Source of the DNA: Gnetum montanum
Lineage: Eukaryota; Streptophyta; Gnetopsida; Gnetales; Gnetaceae
Direction of reading: 5' to 3'
Assembly: GCA_015680685.1 (NCBI GenBank)
Contig: MNCI01001928.1
Coordinates: 97,072-161,071 of the forward strand
Length of the DNA: 64,000 nt
In this document: positions 1 through 12,647 of the stretch, in pieces
Layout: each line of letters starts with the position of its first letter
How positions within the stretch are numbered: position 1 is the first letter of the stretch
Position numbers and translations under genes: made by a program
Notes under the pieces: model-generated
Told to the model about the DNA's origin: nothing
Seen by the model: only the letters and a program-made list of their open reading frames with translations
The model's database searches: none

Positions 1-292
1 ATCGCACTTAGGCTAGATTAGATTTTCTTTACCCTTTTCCTCTTAGCTTAGATTAGTTAACATTATTTTCCACTGCCATCAGGAGTAGCGTAGAATTAGG
101 ACACATCATACACCTCATCTAGACTAAACCATATGTGACATATGCAAAACTAGTCTAGGTGGGAAGACAGCGAACTACAACCTAAGGCTAACTATCTAGG
201 TGCCACACTAGTCCATTTGCGGAGTTCGACCGGATCGCGCGTGCGACGCTCGTTTCGTATGGTTGAGTGTAGGGTTACCTTGCCACTCATCA
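1..292 (+). repeat. 3' part of an Athila-like LTR
   Basis: This stretch matches, in the opposite orientation, the ends of the LTRs at 46098-47054 and 51321-52229. It has the same tail: a GTCTAGGTGGGAAGACAG-like block, a GGAGTTCGACCGGATC block, then TTGAGTGTAGGG and the terminal CCACTCATCA. It is cut by the window start. No tRNA-Asp primer site follows the CA end, and the sequence passes straight into a copia integrase, so it is a 3' LTR or a solo LTR inserted there. Confidence 0.85.
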
Positions 293-1740
293 AAACCTAT
301 TTCATTTTCAACTCTTGCAACAAATGTTTTGAAAACTAAAAACACTTCATCTTTTAATTTTAGCATATAAACCTAAACCTTTCTTATACAATCATCTATG
401 AAAGTTACAAAATAAAAAAATCCACCAAGAGAAATGGGAGTCATAGGACCACAAACATTAGAATAGACTAATTCTAACTTATTTTTCTTTCTTCTATCTA
501 GATCCCTACCGAAGGTTACTCTCCTAGATTTTCCAACTAAAAAGTCTTTGTAATCAATTTGGGCAAAGGAAAATACAAGAATGAGAGACTAATTTTGAAG
601 TACCTTTAACCCTAACTAACCAATGTGTCCAAGACCTCTATGCCACACTTTAGAACTTTTTGCATCAAAAACTGCTGCAATAGAGTTGCATGAATCTACC
701 ATCAATGTATATAAGTTGTCCTCCTTTCCTTTCAGAATGGTCATGATTCCCTTAGAAATCCTCCAATGTCCACCTCCACTACTAAAATTCAGACCTAAAT
801 CATCTAGCTGTGGAACTGAAATCAACTTCTTTGTGACTTCAAGAACATGTCTAACATTATCTATTGTCACCTTTGGCATCCCTTCTTGTTGCAAACCTAT
901 ACTTCCAATTCCAAGAACTTTTAAAGCTTTTTCATTAACAGCATATACAAGACCAGATTTAACTTCATGATAAGATGTAAAACAAGACTTATCTAAACAA
1001 ATGTAAAAGGAGGCACCTAAGTCAATCAACCAAATGTCACTGCGATGTCCATCTACCATCATTGTACATAGTTCTTGAGCCAAGAAACTAACATTTTCGT
1101 TAGCTATAGTTACCTCTAATCTTCCTTCTTTAGACTTTTTCTCCTTTTCTTTATCTTTTTTTACTTTCCATGCAAAGTAGTCCTTCTTCAAATGATCTTT
1201 CTTCTTACAAAACCAACACTCTTGAGTTTGAATTTTTCCATGTGATACACCTCTATTCCTGTTTCTCCCCCTACTTGGAAAATGTCTTCTACTTCTTTCT
1301 CTTTCTTCTGCTGCATGAACATTTCTAGATCCAAAAGACTCATCTACTCTTCCTTTTGAATCTTGAAGGGTAGACACAACCTATTCAAATGTCATAAATC
1401 AGATATGCATAGATGTAGTAATAGATGTTACAATTACAGACTAGGAATTAGGTAAGGAGTTTAACAGAGCATAGGATTTAACTAAATCTAGAATAAAAAT
1501 TTTATATTCTTCCAACTTATTCAAATTTCCCATCAACTCATCCAAATGATCTTGGAAAGACACATCAAATCTCTTCTTGCAACTAAAAAATTTATGATAA
1601 ATATGAAAGGTATTCAAACCTAATACTTTATCAAACCTATTCTTCAACATTTGCCACAAATCATGTGGAATCATATCAAGTTTAATTTTTCTCCAATCAG
1701 CATTCAACATTCTTACTAGTTGAGAGGGTTCTTAGGTCTC
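293..1740 (-). pseudogene. Ty1/copia gag-protease-integrase fragment
   Basis: Read on the minus strand, 1441-1710 encodes a copia Gag (UBN2-type) segment. After a stop, 616-1377 encodes the Gag C-terminus with a zinc knuckle CWFC-X4-H-X4-Y in which the last Cys is lost. Next come a protease region with the active-site triad changed (WLIDLGAS where families have DSGAS) and a GAG-pre-integrase motif WHRGLGHIG. Continuing to about 300, decayed codons give the integrase core (YFVTFIDD-like, then RKVWVYMLK). RT and RNase H are absent because the LTR ending at 292 interrupts the integrase. The fragment is non-functional. The family assignment is secure; the lineage within copia is not determined. 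Confidence 0.85.
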
Positions 1741-1894
1741 CCGGCACTCCTTTTGTGCAAAAACAACCTTTTCTTTTTTTACCAAAAAACCAAAATACAC
1801 AAACAAAGGAATTTGATGAGGAATTTAATTAAGATATTAGGATGATGCAAATACACAAACTTGATGAGTTGTGAATGCCTACACTTGATAAACA

Positions 1895-2158
1895 ATGAAT
1901 AATAAAGAAAAAATAAATTCATGCATAATAAAAATATACTTAATAAAAAATATTTTAGAAGAAAAAATTTTGCTCTACAACAGAAGATTCCATAAATTTC
2001 TAGGTAAGAAAAAAATAAAATGGAAAGGTTCATACCTAGTCTTGGAAGCTTGTGCTAATGGAAGTATTTTAATTGCACCCTTAGAAGACTTATCCAACTC
2101 ATTTCTAGTTAATCACAAAAGATTAAAATATGACTGCCACCATCAAATTGAAGAGTGA
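1895..2158 (+). pseudogene. Ty3/gypsy integrase C-terminal tail
   Basis: An 87-residue open stretch contains the GPY/F-like module seen at the C-terminus of many plant gypsy integrases: KILLYNRRFHKFLGK, then a KWKGSYLVLEA segment and a final FLVNHKRLKY. The N-terminal part is low-complexity and probably spurious. Neither the DDE core nor RT is recognisable upstream, so only the end of a pol gene remains. The plus orientation is opposite to the copia fragment on its left. Confidence 0.65.
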
Positions 2159-3240
2159 AGTAATGATGAGTCAGTAGAGTCAGATAATGTTACCTATACA
2201 ACTAATGAAATAAAAGATGATAATAATAATAATCATCTTGAGGTAAAAATGGTTGAGAGTGATGTTTGTTTAGAACCAAATTGTACAATAATTTAGACAA
2301 TTAAAAGATAACCAATAGATAACAAATTTTACCTTGAAAATGTAAAGGGCAATAAATAATCCTATTGCAATTAGGACAATAAAGAATTTAGTAGTATTAT
2401 GTTTGAAATACAGAGGAGAATGAAAACTCCATTTCTTTTGAGATGGATAAGTTTAAATCTAGAATCCACCTAGGGGTGAATCTTAGAAAAATAAATGTAT
2501 CATTTTACTTGCTTAACATAGTTATTTATTGATAGAATTTCTTTAAGAAGAATACATACTTCCTTGAATAATAAGTATAGGGTAACATGGAATAATAGTT
2601 TGAAACGTTAAAAAGACCATAATTTATCAAGTTTAATTTTGGATGATAATCTAAGTTGATCAATGAGGTGAAAATGGTAGGTTATGTTTAGACTAGAATC
2701 TAGTGGTAAATGCATCCTCATGAATCAAACCAGTGCTTAGTGAGTAACCCACAATTATTACAAGAAATTAGCTTTAAAAAAGACCCTAATAATAATCTTA
2801 CAATTGGGGTGATTAATCAAATATTATAAACAAACTTCTTACCTCACAAGAATCCCTAATTGGAAGAAAGGTCAGGCTCACCACAACAACCTTACAATTG
2901 AAGTAAGCCATCAATATTATTTTTTGGAAGGGGGGAGCGGAGTGTCAAATTTCAAAAAAAAATGAATAATAATATTTAAAAAATCATAGTACATCAAATC
3001 ATTGAAGAGAGAGTTTAAAGAAAAAGTCCAATGATTTTGGAAATGCCTTTTCAGATTTTCATCCCTAAAACCAATCCTGAAAAACATCCGCTCTAGGGTA
3101 GGAAAAGGATAAGGCCTTGCCCTTATTCAGAAGTACCCTCATGGATTTTCTCTTCTTCCTAAATTTTTTCTTGTAAAGAGAAGGAGAAAACTCTCTATAA
3201 AGAAAAAAGAATACATTAAATAGAAATAAAGAACACATAG
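2159..3240 (+). other. Decayed gypsy 3' region with possible PPT and LTR start
   Basis: This stretch has no ORF of note. A purine-rich run GGAAGGGGGGAGCGGAG at about 2926-2942 is followed by TGTCAAATTT at 2943. That arrangement fits a polypurine tract and the first bases of a 3' LTR belonging to the integrase tail upstream. The LTR end is not visible, and the sequence loses recognisable structure before the LINE. Confidence 0.4.
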
Positions 3241-3559
3241 TAACAAAACCTAAATGCTTTTCATCCTTAAGCCTTTAAAAAAATAATTAATATTGTAGAA
3301 AATAAATTAATTATTTATCTTTTACTGGGAACTTTTTTGCTTAAAGTTGTAGTTGAAAAGAGACATCATTGAGAATTTGGTATTTAAGACCTCAAGAGAT
3401 ATCATAGTTATGCTCTTGTTGCTAGAAAACAATTGCATATTGAACCTTCCAAATATAGTAGAGAATAAGTGATTGAAGATAATTTCAAATGTAGAGAAAT
3501 GAAGTAGATAAAACAAGTTTATCATCAAGAATGACTTCATTGATGCTTGGTTGAAAGTT

Positions 3560-3670
3560 ATTGCAAATTTTGAATGTACATTTCCAAGCATGCTGAGTAA
3601 CAAGACACTAAACAAAATGAAAAATTGAGTCTTCATTTCTACAAAGAGGACATTGAGATGAAACATTTAC
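3560..3670 (-). pseudogene. LINE C-terminal zinc domain (zf-RVT)
   Basis: One minus-strand frame reads SQCPLCRNEDSIFHFV, a stop, then CLVTQHAWK. This gives the CPxC...H...C...W spacing of the zinc-binding domain that follows plant LINE reverse transcriptases. A longer open frame over 3322-3666 is a shadow of this one. It places the 3' end of the LINE near here. Confidence 0.65.
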
Positions 3671-4879
3671 CAAATGTCTAACCTTAGTATTGATAGAAAG
3701 ACCTTGATGAATAAGACACTATAGAAAATGAATTTTGGAAAATGTAGGAGCTTTTCAAATATCTTTTATTTTCCTCATCCAAAAGTATGATGATAATTGC
3801 AATTGTCAAGCCTTATTAAATTTATTATAAATAAAATCATTCTTTATAATAATCTCATAAGAAGCTTTTTAATTAAAAGGAAAAACATATTTTTCATCTT
3901 TCTAGAAAATATGTGGAAAAGCCTGATCAAATTATTGTTAACTTTAAATAAATTCTTAGGATTAGAAATTAATTTTCAAAATTATTTTTCAATATTTTAT
4001 TCAACACATAAAGGCTAGAAGCTTCCTTCTAAGTAATCCATCTATCATATATATGAAGACAAGAAACTATAGTGATATTAAATCTACTCCAAGTGATACA
4101 CAATCTAGATGCATTAATAGCCCAAGCTCGTTCATTAAAAGAAAGCCACCATGGACTAATTTGTTTAAGCATATCTTCTGAAACTATACTATGATTGTAA
4201 TTCCAATATTTACTAAACTTACACTATGTCTTCAAAATTTGTTTAAGAATTGGAGAACCAGAAATAGAAATGGCCTAAGAAAAAAGAAGATAATGAAGAA
4301 AGTTATTAGAAGATTAACTATTATCATCTTAGTTTTTTCTTACATAAGTCTATTTCTTAAAAGGAGCATCCAAACATCATCTCCATTAATGCACTTTGTA
4401 ATCCATTTTTTATAAAAGAAATACCCTAGTTATAACAATTAATGAGGCCAAGGTTTTCATCTTTCTTACTACTAGTGCAAGGATCCTAAGTATAGAAAAA
4501 AAAATTCTATGTTGCTTAACAAACTAAAGAAACCAATAGATAATATGATCAATTATCTCATAAGAAGTTTTAGAAGGAGCCCAAGAACTGGAGTAATAAA
4601 CATGAGTTAAATGAAGCATTTACTTAATAACTAAAAATTTTCTAGTAAGGGTGAGCTTTCTTTGTTTCCACTTATCAAACTTCCTTTAAATTTTATCAAC
4701 ACAAAATAGTAAGATTAGGCTCAAGAAAAAAGGGTTTTCCTAAAATTTTAAAGACAATATTTTTTCAAGATTGTTTTAAGGATTGAGAGTAACTCACCAT
4801 TAATATTGCCATTATAATAAATAGTAGTTTTTTACCAATTGATCTAAGAGTAAGATAATAAGTAGTAATCCTCCACTCT

Positions 4880-5480
4880 AGCTAAAAGAGTATTAACATG
4901 TTGCAAAGAATTATTGATCATAAAAAAATCATCTACGAAGTACATGTCAAGCAATTGTGTACCTTGATCATCAATTAAAATTCTCTTAATGAAATTCCTT
5001 TGTAGATCATAATCTAGATTATGTGAAAGAAAATATATAGTAATAATTAAAAAAATAGGAAGCTAAAGGAAAACCTTGACAAACTAAACATTGAAGAGAA
5101 AAGAAGGAACTTAATAAAAAATTAGAAGCAACTAAAGCATTAGCATCAATGAGTAAGCTACAAACAAGTTGAATAAAATAATCATCAAATCCCAGTTTAT
5201 AGAGATAAAAAATGAAATTCCATTTAATCCTATCATAAAATTTGACATAATGTAACTTAATAAAAAATAATATCTTGGTTAGTATCAAATCCCAGTACAT
5301 TTCCTTATAACTTGCAATAACATTATTTAAGATATGTCTACCTTTAACCAAACTAGTCCACTCATGTCTGATGATATCTTTAATAACCTCATGCATTTAG
5401 CTAAAATTTTATAAGTATTATTAAGAAGAGTAATAGGTCTCGAATTACTAATAATTTGAAGATCTTCATTCTTAGGAAGA
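4880..5480 (-). pseudogene. LINE reverse transcriptase fragment
   Basis: The minus strand at 5019-5396, with extension on both sides, gives the classic plant LINE RT series. SNSRPITLLNNTYKILAK lies before the longest open stretch. Then come LVKGRHILNNVI, KFYDRIKWNFI (usually KAYDRVEW), LGFDDYFIQLV and CQGFPLASYFF (usually RQGCPLAPYLF). After a break, MYFVDDFF carries the catalytic aspartate pair. Stops and substitutions make it non-functional. Confidence 0.85.
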
Positions 5481-6219
5481 AGATGAATCATAACTTTATT
5501 AATATTTTACTAAGAGAAAACTTTTTAATGGCTTCTTGGGAAACATAAAAGAGATTATCTTCAATGATATACCAATGCTTCATAAAATATTTAATAAGAA
5601 AACAATCGAAACCTAAAGCTTTACCATATGCTAAACTAAAGGCGACTACTTTGATCTCTTCCACTATAATTTTTGCTTTAAGAATACTTTGATGTGCTTC
5701 TATTATAAGATGAAGAATATGTAAACTAGAGGCCTAAAAGGATTTTTTACTAAAACCTTTAGAAGGAAAAAAAAGAAAAATGACTTAGTAAAAAACCATT
5801 AGTAGTCTTAAGATATTTAATGATGAAGTCATTTATATAAAGTGATTCTAGTTTAGGTACTTAGCCCTTTTTTTTAGAAATTTTAAAAATTCCTTATAAG
5901 GTTCATCTTTAATTTTTAACCAACCCATGGGAATTTTAGTAAGGTTACTTTTCACTTCAAAAGTACCCGACTATTATTTAACATAATGAGCTTTAGCTAA
6001 GACTTTTGAGTTTCAAAATCAAAGGGATTCTAGTCTAAAAGAATTTGCATTTACTTTATAGATTTGTAAGATCTTCTTCAACTTGATGCTTATGCTTAGC
6101 AAATTGCTTTCCAAACCATCTAGCATAATTTATGACTCTATAAGTAGTCGATTGTGATTAATCAATCCAACCAATACCACTAGTAAGCTTCTTTTCTATA
6201 TTTCATAAAGACTTCAAAA

Positions 6220-7010
6220 TATTAGTATTGATACAAAAATTCTCATGTTTTTGAACTAATGAAGAATTAATACTAGAGAGAAAAATGCTAATAGAAAAAT
6301 GATCTAACAAAGTAGCATCTATATGCACTTCCACGTTTCTTGTAGGCTTCTAAAAGGATATATTAAAGATGTAAAAGCTATCAAGTTGACAATAAATTAT
6401 TTCATTTTCTTATTAATAGTTATACCAAGTATAATTCTTCTTATTTGAATGAGATGAGAATAAAGAGCTAACATCAAGACAAAAGTAATTTTCTTTCAAA
6501 TTACACCAATCTTCTTTTTTGGAGAAGATATATTAGAAGAAAGATCTTCAAATTTATATAAATGACTTTCAACCATATTGAAATCACCTCCAATAATCCA
6601 AGGAACTTTAGGCAAAATAGAATATATTTCCAAATCTCTTATTAATCTTTTAAATTATTAGGAGCATAAATATTATATAGGCCAAAGTCACCTTTTTCAC
6701 TATGACAAATCATCCAAATAACTTTTTCAAGGTTGTCAAAACTAAAATTCAAAACTTTTCTAGTCCAATTTTTATTAACAAGAATAGAAACACCTCTTAT
6801 ATTAACATCATGAGAAGTACAAAAAACAATGCAATTTTTTAAAATGAATTTATTCAAAAAACTAATATCATAAGATGAAATCTTAATTTCTTATAAGAAA
6901 AGAAAATCTAAAGATAAATGTTAGTTTGAAAGATACTTCTTGACAACCTTTACTCTAGACCTATCAAAAAATCCTTGAATCTATCATGATAAAACTAACA
7001 TTGAGATGTG
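6220..7010 (-). pseudogene. LINE endonuclease (EEP fold) fragment
   Basis: Minus-strand 6642-6857 reads RGVSILVNKNW, VIWMICHSEKGDFGLYN and IYAPNN, characteristic of the exonuclease-endonuclease-phosphatase domain of LINE ORF2. A later VHIDATLLDHFSI segment fits the conserved SDH-type end of the domain. The region is broken by stops. Confidence 0.7.
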
Positions 7011-7289
7011 GGGGAGTTGACCCCCATCTTTAATTTTTCAATCTCAAAATTTATCTCATAATCCATGTATATAATAACTGAAAAAGCATTATTTGATAAA
7101 TAAACATTTGAAATAGTAGTACAAGTAGAAAGAGAATGAGATACCTTTGGGGTTTTAAAATTGAAAGTAGTAGTTGTAGGTCTCTTCTTTTTATGTTGCA
7201 TCGAGTAAAATCCATCTACATCAATATTATCATTTTTGGTTCCTACTAAAAATTTGTTTTTTTCTAAAGAGGAATTCCCTTTAGATATC

Positions 7290-8000
7290 ATGAGTTTACT
7301 AATACCTTTAGAGTTAAAAGGCCTAGTAAAAGTCTAAGAACTTATTGGAGAAGATTTCATTTGTGCTTCTTAAAAATTACCATTATTTTTCTTTTCTATA
7401 AATCATTGTTTCTATTCTTCACAAATCACTTTTCTTATTAAGATTAGAATACATTCCAATAACATGGTCTTTATGATGATAATAGCTGCAACATCCTTGT
7501 AAATTATAATATGTAATGTTTTAAAGCAAAACACTGATTATAGGCCTTTAGTTTTAATTTTATCTTCTTTTGCCATATATCAATCTTTATAAAATAACAT
7601 GTGTTCTACACACAATGTAGTGATGTTTTTAACTCTATCTTCATGATTGTACCAATGCTACTAACAATTTCACTTTCAACACCTTGAAAATAAAAGGAAT
7701 ATTTTCTAATTCAATCCAACAAATAATTTTATAATAATTAGAAGAATATAAATCAAAATTTACTTTTCATTCCTGAGTAATAAAAGTATTACATTGATCC
7801 ATAAAAACTTTAAGATCTAATGATTTCTCAACAATTTCAGAATTTGCTAGTTTGACAAGCAAAAAAGATTTAGAGAAATAGTAGGAATGAAAAACATTAA
7901 TTCTATAACATTCAAGGATGGCTTAAATCACTAATGTAAAACCCTTATTTAGGTAAAAAAATCCAATAATTTGTAGAAATATGTATTATGGTATGATATC
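7290..8000 (-). pseudogene. LINE ORF1-like remnant
   Basis: On the minus strand, upstream of the endonuclease, a decayed frame resembles the DUF4283-type ORF1 of plant LINEs. It has a phrase like NYYKIICWIELENIPF and then a Cys/His cluster (CSYYHHKDHV) where the zinc knuckle would be. The similarity is weak and rests mainly on position; treat it as probable only. Confidence 0.4.
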
Positions 8001-8210
8001 TTTTGATAAGGATTCATATAAATCATTAGGTAAAAAAATCGAAAACTTTAGAATTGTTCATAATCTCTACAATCTAAGAGACATTAGAATTTTTCATCTT
8101 TAAATCATTCCTTGCCAAAAAAAATTTGCTATAAAAACTTCATTAGAAACCCTTGATATCAACAAACCATTGAGAGAATTCATCACACAAAACCTCCAGG
8201 CCATAAATTT

Positions 8211-8233
8211 GTGTGTGTGTGTGTGTGTGTGTG
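8211..8233. repeat. (GT)n microsatellite
   Basis: This is an uninterrupted GT dinucleotide tract of about 23 bp, lying directly against the first copy of a tandem duplication. Confidence 0.95.
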
Positions 8234-8547
8234 ATGGTGCTTTATGCTCACTACAAGATGTTTTGCACCCTGCAAGAACCTCATTCTATAAGTTAAACTA
8301 TTGGGTAGAGTGGTAGTTAATTTTTCAAGTTTGATCATGCAACTACCATGGATTACTAGGGCACAACACTGGCTAAAGTAGGTATTGTTCATGGTGCTTT
8401 ACACTCACTACAAAATGTTTTGCATCCTACAAGAACCTCATTCTATAAGTTAAACTATTGGGTAGAATCGTAGTTAATTTTTCAAGTTTGATCATGCAAC
8501 TACCATGGATTACTAGGGCACAACACTAGCTAAAGTAGGTATTGTTC
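8234..8547. repeat. 157-bp tandem duplication (two copies)
   Basis: Copy 1 is 8234-8390 and copy 2 is 8391-8547, head to tail with no gap and the same length. Both run from ATGGTGCTTTA to GGTATTGTTC and differ at only a few positions. The duplication looks young compared with the surrounding elements. No coding content is recognisable. Confidence 0.95.
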
Positions 8548-9881
8548 AGCTTAGTTAAGTAATCTGATGGAAGGCTTGATAGTTTTAGGGTCATTATCAA
8601 CTTCAATTTTTTATATCATTATATCCAAAATAATTATATTTGATCAAGTGAGTAGAAGTTATTTTCCTCTTTTCTTTCTCAAATTTTCTTACTATGCCAT
8701 CCAAGTATCTTGCTGCTTAGGGTTCTTTCTTTAAAATGTAATATTTGTAGTAAATTATGTTAATACAATTAACATACTTCATCCTATGTATTATACATCA
8801 TATCTACTTGGTAATTGTTAGAGTGAAAGTGATTAAATATCTTTGTACTTATGTATGGCTTCCCAAAGTGCTTATCCATAAGTGTTAGCAATTCAAATTC
8901 CTACTATGGTACTTGCATTAAGAATACAAACCTTTCAATATTTAGAGTTCACTCTTCTATCAATTATAGTTGAGAGTATATAAAATTTGTGACACTATTG
9001 CCATTGGTCTACTCTTTGAGCTAAGTATGAACTTAATAAATTACAAATTTTCATCTAATTAACCTAAGTTTAGGAAATAACCTAGCTAAATTAAAGCGGT
9101 GAGTAAGCCATTATACAAGTTAGAGAAAGTGGGGTATAACCAACTTGGAAGTTGATCCAAGATCAAGTTAGGGAATGACTTCATTATATTAAATGCATCT
9201 TGGATCCTTAAAACATAGTAAAGGTTGAAATCTTAAGGTTGTAAGTTATCCTCCTAATGAAAGAAGCAAACCTTCTAATGAAAAGTTTCATCCAAGTAAT
9301 CCTAAGATGAACCTTTCTAACTGAGTTATATCTAGAACCTCAATTAAATAAACACTTAGCCTTGGATGATGCAATTAATGGATAATATGTAAGTTGTTAA
9401 TTAATTAATTAAAAATTTAAATTAAATAAATGAATTTAAAATAAAAAATAATATTGATACCCATTGCATTTGACAATGATAGATGATAAAAATTTATATA
9501 TTTTAAGGGACATCACTTAAGTTATGTCAATTAATTAGCAATTAGAAGAAAATTCTTAGAGTTTAAACATATAGCGATAAACATTGCTAAAGTGATGTCA
9601 AGTGATATATCTTAAGTGGATTACTCAGCATATAGTTGTTAAGTATTGATTCAATGATAAGAAATGATAAATTTATATGAACATATCACTTTTCATCATA
9701 AAAATTGATGTCAAGCAATACAATAGACAAAAAAAAACCAAAGCTATGACAATTTGACAACATTAGAGTGCTATGAATTGATATAAAATATTTCAATTCT
9801 AATCGATTGGGCAATAAAAATGGATCCAAATCAAATCAATTTATACTGACTTAGAGACAAGAAATGATATAGTAAAATGTG

Positions 9882-9903
9882 TTATATATATATATATATA
9901 TAA
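9882..9903. repeat. (TA)n microsatellite
   Basis: This is a pure TA tract of about 22 bp. Confidence 0.95.
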
Positions 9904-10329
9904 TAGTAACAGTAACATGATGCATTATTTATAAAAAATGGAAACTGAGGTTTGAGATAGCAACTCTAGAGGCATAGCCATAAGAACCCTCCAACCTCTA
10001 GGTCCACCTATTCTCTTCCAAGAATAGTAACCCTACAACTACCAACAAGTCCTACAAACCTCTCTATTAGTGGAAAGGTTAGACTAGTGAGTCCGAAAGG
10101 GGTGTGATTACTCTAAACAAGGATAAGCTAGCAAGTCCACCACCTTAGATAAAGCTAAGTACATATGAGTAGGCCTTACGTTAAAAGAATAGTAATTTTT
10201 TTATTACTTTGACCCAATAGATTAAAATCCTTTATTCCTTTCTAGGACATAACCTCAAGTAATTAGCTACAAATGACCAAATCTTGCATAGGCACATAAG
10301 GCAAGGTAACAATTGGTTGCATTATTGAA

Positions 10330-11362
10330 GAAAGCACTAATAATTTTATCCTTCTTAATGATCTTTTTCTATTTTAAGAGACTCTATGGATTGAGCTACT
10401 AAAAATTGCTCAATATTTCCTAAAGGCAAACTTTACAAAAAGGTTTGAGACCACTAATTCTACTATTTGATAGTACATCAAGGCCTTAGGTTGTGTGCCA
10501 TTTATCAAACTCCTAATTGATTGGTTCTATCATGAGAAAATTTTTGAATTTTATAGAAATCTCAAGAATAAGCCAAAAGAGTGATACTTAGTTTCATCTG
10601 TGAGGAAAACAAAGATAAGACTTATGACCACACAACTTTGAAAGTGGTTTGAGTTTTCTAAAGAAGGAGAAGACACCTTCAAAGTCAAGTCTAGCATGGA
10701 GGAAAAATACAATTTATTTCACCTGTTCTTCAATGATACCAACAACTTTGGGATATATCCACAAGGTAAGAAGATCATGAACACAGTGTCCTAGCAAGAA
10801 TGGTGGCAATGAATGTGTTATTATTAACATATTTCATATGTTTTGAGTCTAGCGTTATGAAGACGTTGATGTACATGGAGAATGTTAACTATGCTTACCT
10901 ACTTGTTTGCTACTAGTCTACCATCATGACAATGAGGGACTATATCTAAATTTTATTTTTCTAATTTTTGCTATTCTCAGGAAGGTAGGGGTTCTAGAAC
11001 CAATGACTAGGCACTCTTTTACTATTCAAGAAAGAGCACATGAGAAGATCATTTAAGATCTTTACCAAATTATGACCATTCATTAAAGAATCTGAAGATT
11101 GAGGCTCTATGATCATTAGCATGGAACTAAGGACTAAGCCTTTTGGATAGAGATGAGGCAATAGTTACAAGATCTTTAGGCTAAGCAACAAGCAATTTTG
11201 ACTACCCTATAAAAGCTAGCATCAACTTTGTGAGCTATGGACAAATGCATGGTAACCATAGAGAAGTAGTTTAGACCACCTATCCAAGATGATGAAGAAG
11301 GTGATGAGCCTTATTACTTTGAAAAAGAAAGTACAGAAGTAGAGGGTGGATCTAAGATTTGA
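10330..11362 (+). pseudogene. Decayed coding-like segment, family unknown
   Basis: Plus-strand frames give stretches that look like former protein: CVPFIKLLIDWFYHEK, then EGEDTFKVKSSMEEKYNLF and FGIYPQGKKIMNTVS. The segment ends in an acidic tail (QDDEEGDEPYYFEKESTEVE) and a stop. Stops and frame changes interrupt it throughout. I do not recognise the family. It could be a transposon-borne ORF or a gag-like protein; no LTRs or terminal repeats were found around it. Confidence 0.3.
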
Positions 11363-12590
11363 AAGGCTAATAAATAGTTGTTTATTTTTTATGTTATTTT
11401 ATAATGCTTGAGATGCCAATTTTGATTCATAGATGTAACACAATGGCTAGGGGTAATATTTTCTTTCATTGTCATTCTTAATGAATAAGCACTGAATTAT
11501 GTAAGTTATTAGTGATGACTCTAGTATTTTATGGTAAGAAACATTGGTAATGATTTTGCTTAGACATTATGTTTACTATTTAATGCAAATTGATTATGTC
11601 TTGGAATTAATTATTATATTTTGATGAATGCATTTAGTATGAATTAAAAGTTAGCATGGTTATAGTTAATAAATCTATTTCTAGTGTTGGAGTTACAATT
11701 TTTTTTTAATTATTGACTTTATCTCAATATATGATAAGAGGAGGAAATTGTTATTTGGTTAGAATAGTGAACTAATTTTTCCTAGATTTTAAGTATAACT
11801 TTTATTCAAATTAATTACAACTATGGAAGACTGTGTTATGAATCATCTATGGTTTTGACACAGGCCAAAATCTAGGATAGTTTTGATGTCACTTTGAACA
11901 TTTCTTAGGAAGAATAATGCATATTAGAATATTTTGTACATTTTTGTGGAATTGGATATTAGGAATGCATTCTTTTTTATTAGTATATTGTTATCCCCTA
12001 CAAAGTGATATTAGTAATAAAGGATCCTATATGCTTAAGATGTTTTGGAAATAGTATTTATAGATCTATGTTTGCTTAGGTTGATGATATAAAATAGAAT
12101 GTATTATTATTGAAGTACTTAATTTTATTTCTATCTTGTTAATCAAGTACTGACCAAAGGCTAGCTAGGGGTTGTGTTTAAATGCTTAGCATTACCCACA
12201 CGATCAATTAAAATGTCTTGTATTTTTTTTATTACTTTTTTATAACTCTAGGAAATAATTGAATTGATCCTTAGCAATAAGAAACTAATCCTATTTTGAA
12301 GCAATATCTCACAAGACAACATTGCAATGATAACTAGTGAAGAAGACTAAATTCCACATTGATGATCATTGCAAAAGTGATAAAAATGATATGTTTAGAA
12401 TCCAACACAAGATTAAACATATTGATCAACATTAACCAAGTAACATCAGGTAATAAGAAAGAAGTAACAAATTAATTTAGATCATGCTAATGATAGAAAT
12501 TGACATGATTTGCTTTGAAATCTACTCATCAATCTCAATTAACCTAGTGATAGGTAGCAATCATCATCAAACCATTAGACCTTAATCAAG

Positions 12591-12647
12591 TGACATCAAT
12601 TGACATGTCAAAATACTAAATGAGGTTTAATTGACATCAATTGACAT
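12591..12647. repeat. Repeated 16-mer TGACATCAATTGACAT
   Basis: The exact 16-mer occurs at 12591-12606 and again at 12632-12647. The wider area (12540-12770) is rich in TGACAT and ATGTCA words. No function can be assigned. Confidence 0.8.

Larger units (their letters stand above)
3240..8110 (-). mobile_element. Decayed LINE (L1-like non-LTR retrotransposon)
   Basis: On the minus strand the order is an ORF1-like part (about 8000-7300), apurinic endonuclease (about 7010-6220), reverse transcriptase (about 5480-4880) and a C-terminal zinc domain (about 3660-3560). This is the order of plant L1-type LINEs. Every domain carries stops and frameshifts, so the element is long dead. The outer limits are approximate: no poly(A) tail or target duplication could be recognised. 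The RT keeps its FVDD catalytic motif (codons at about 4929-4940). Confidence 0.8.

Noticed and set aside
3322-3666. 114-residue minus-strand ORF as a membrane protein
   Set aside because: The hydrophobic reading is the wrong frame of the LINE zinc domain.
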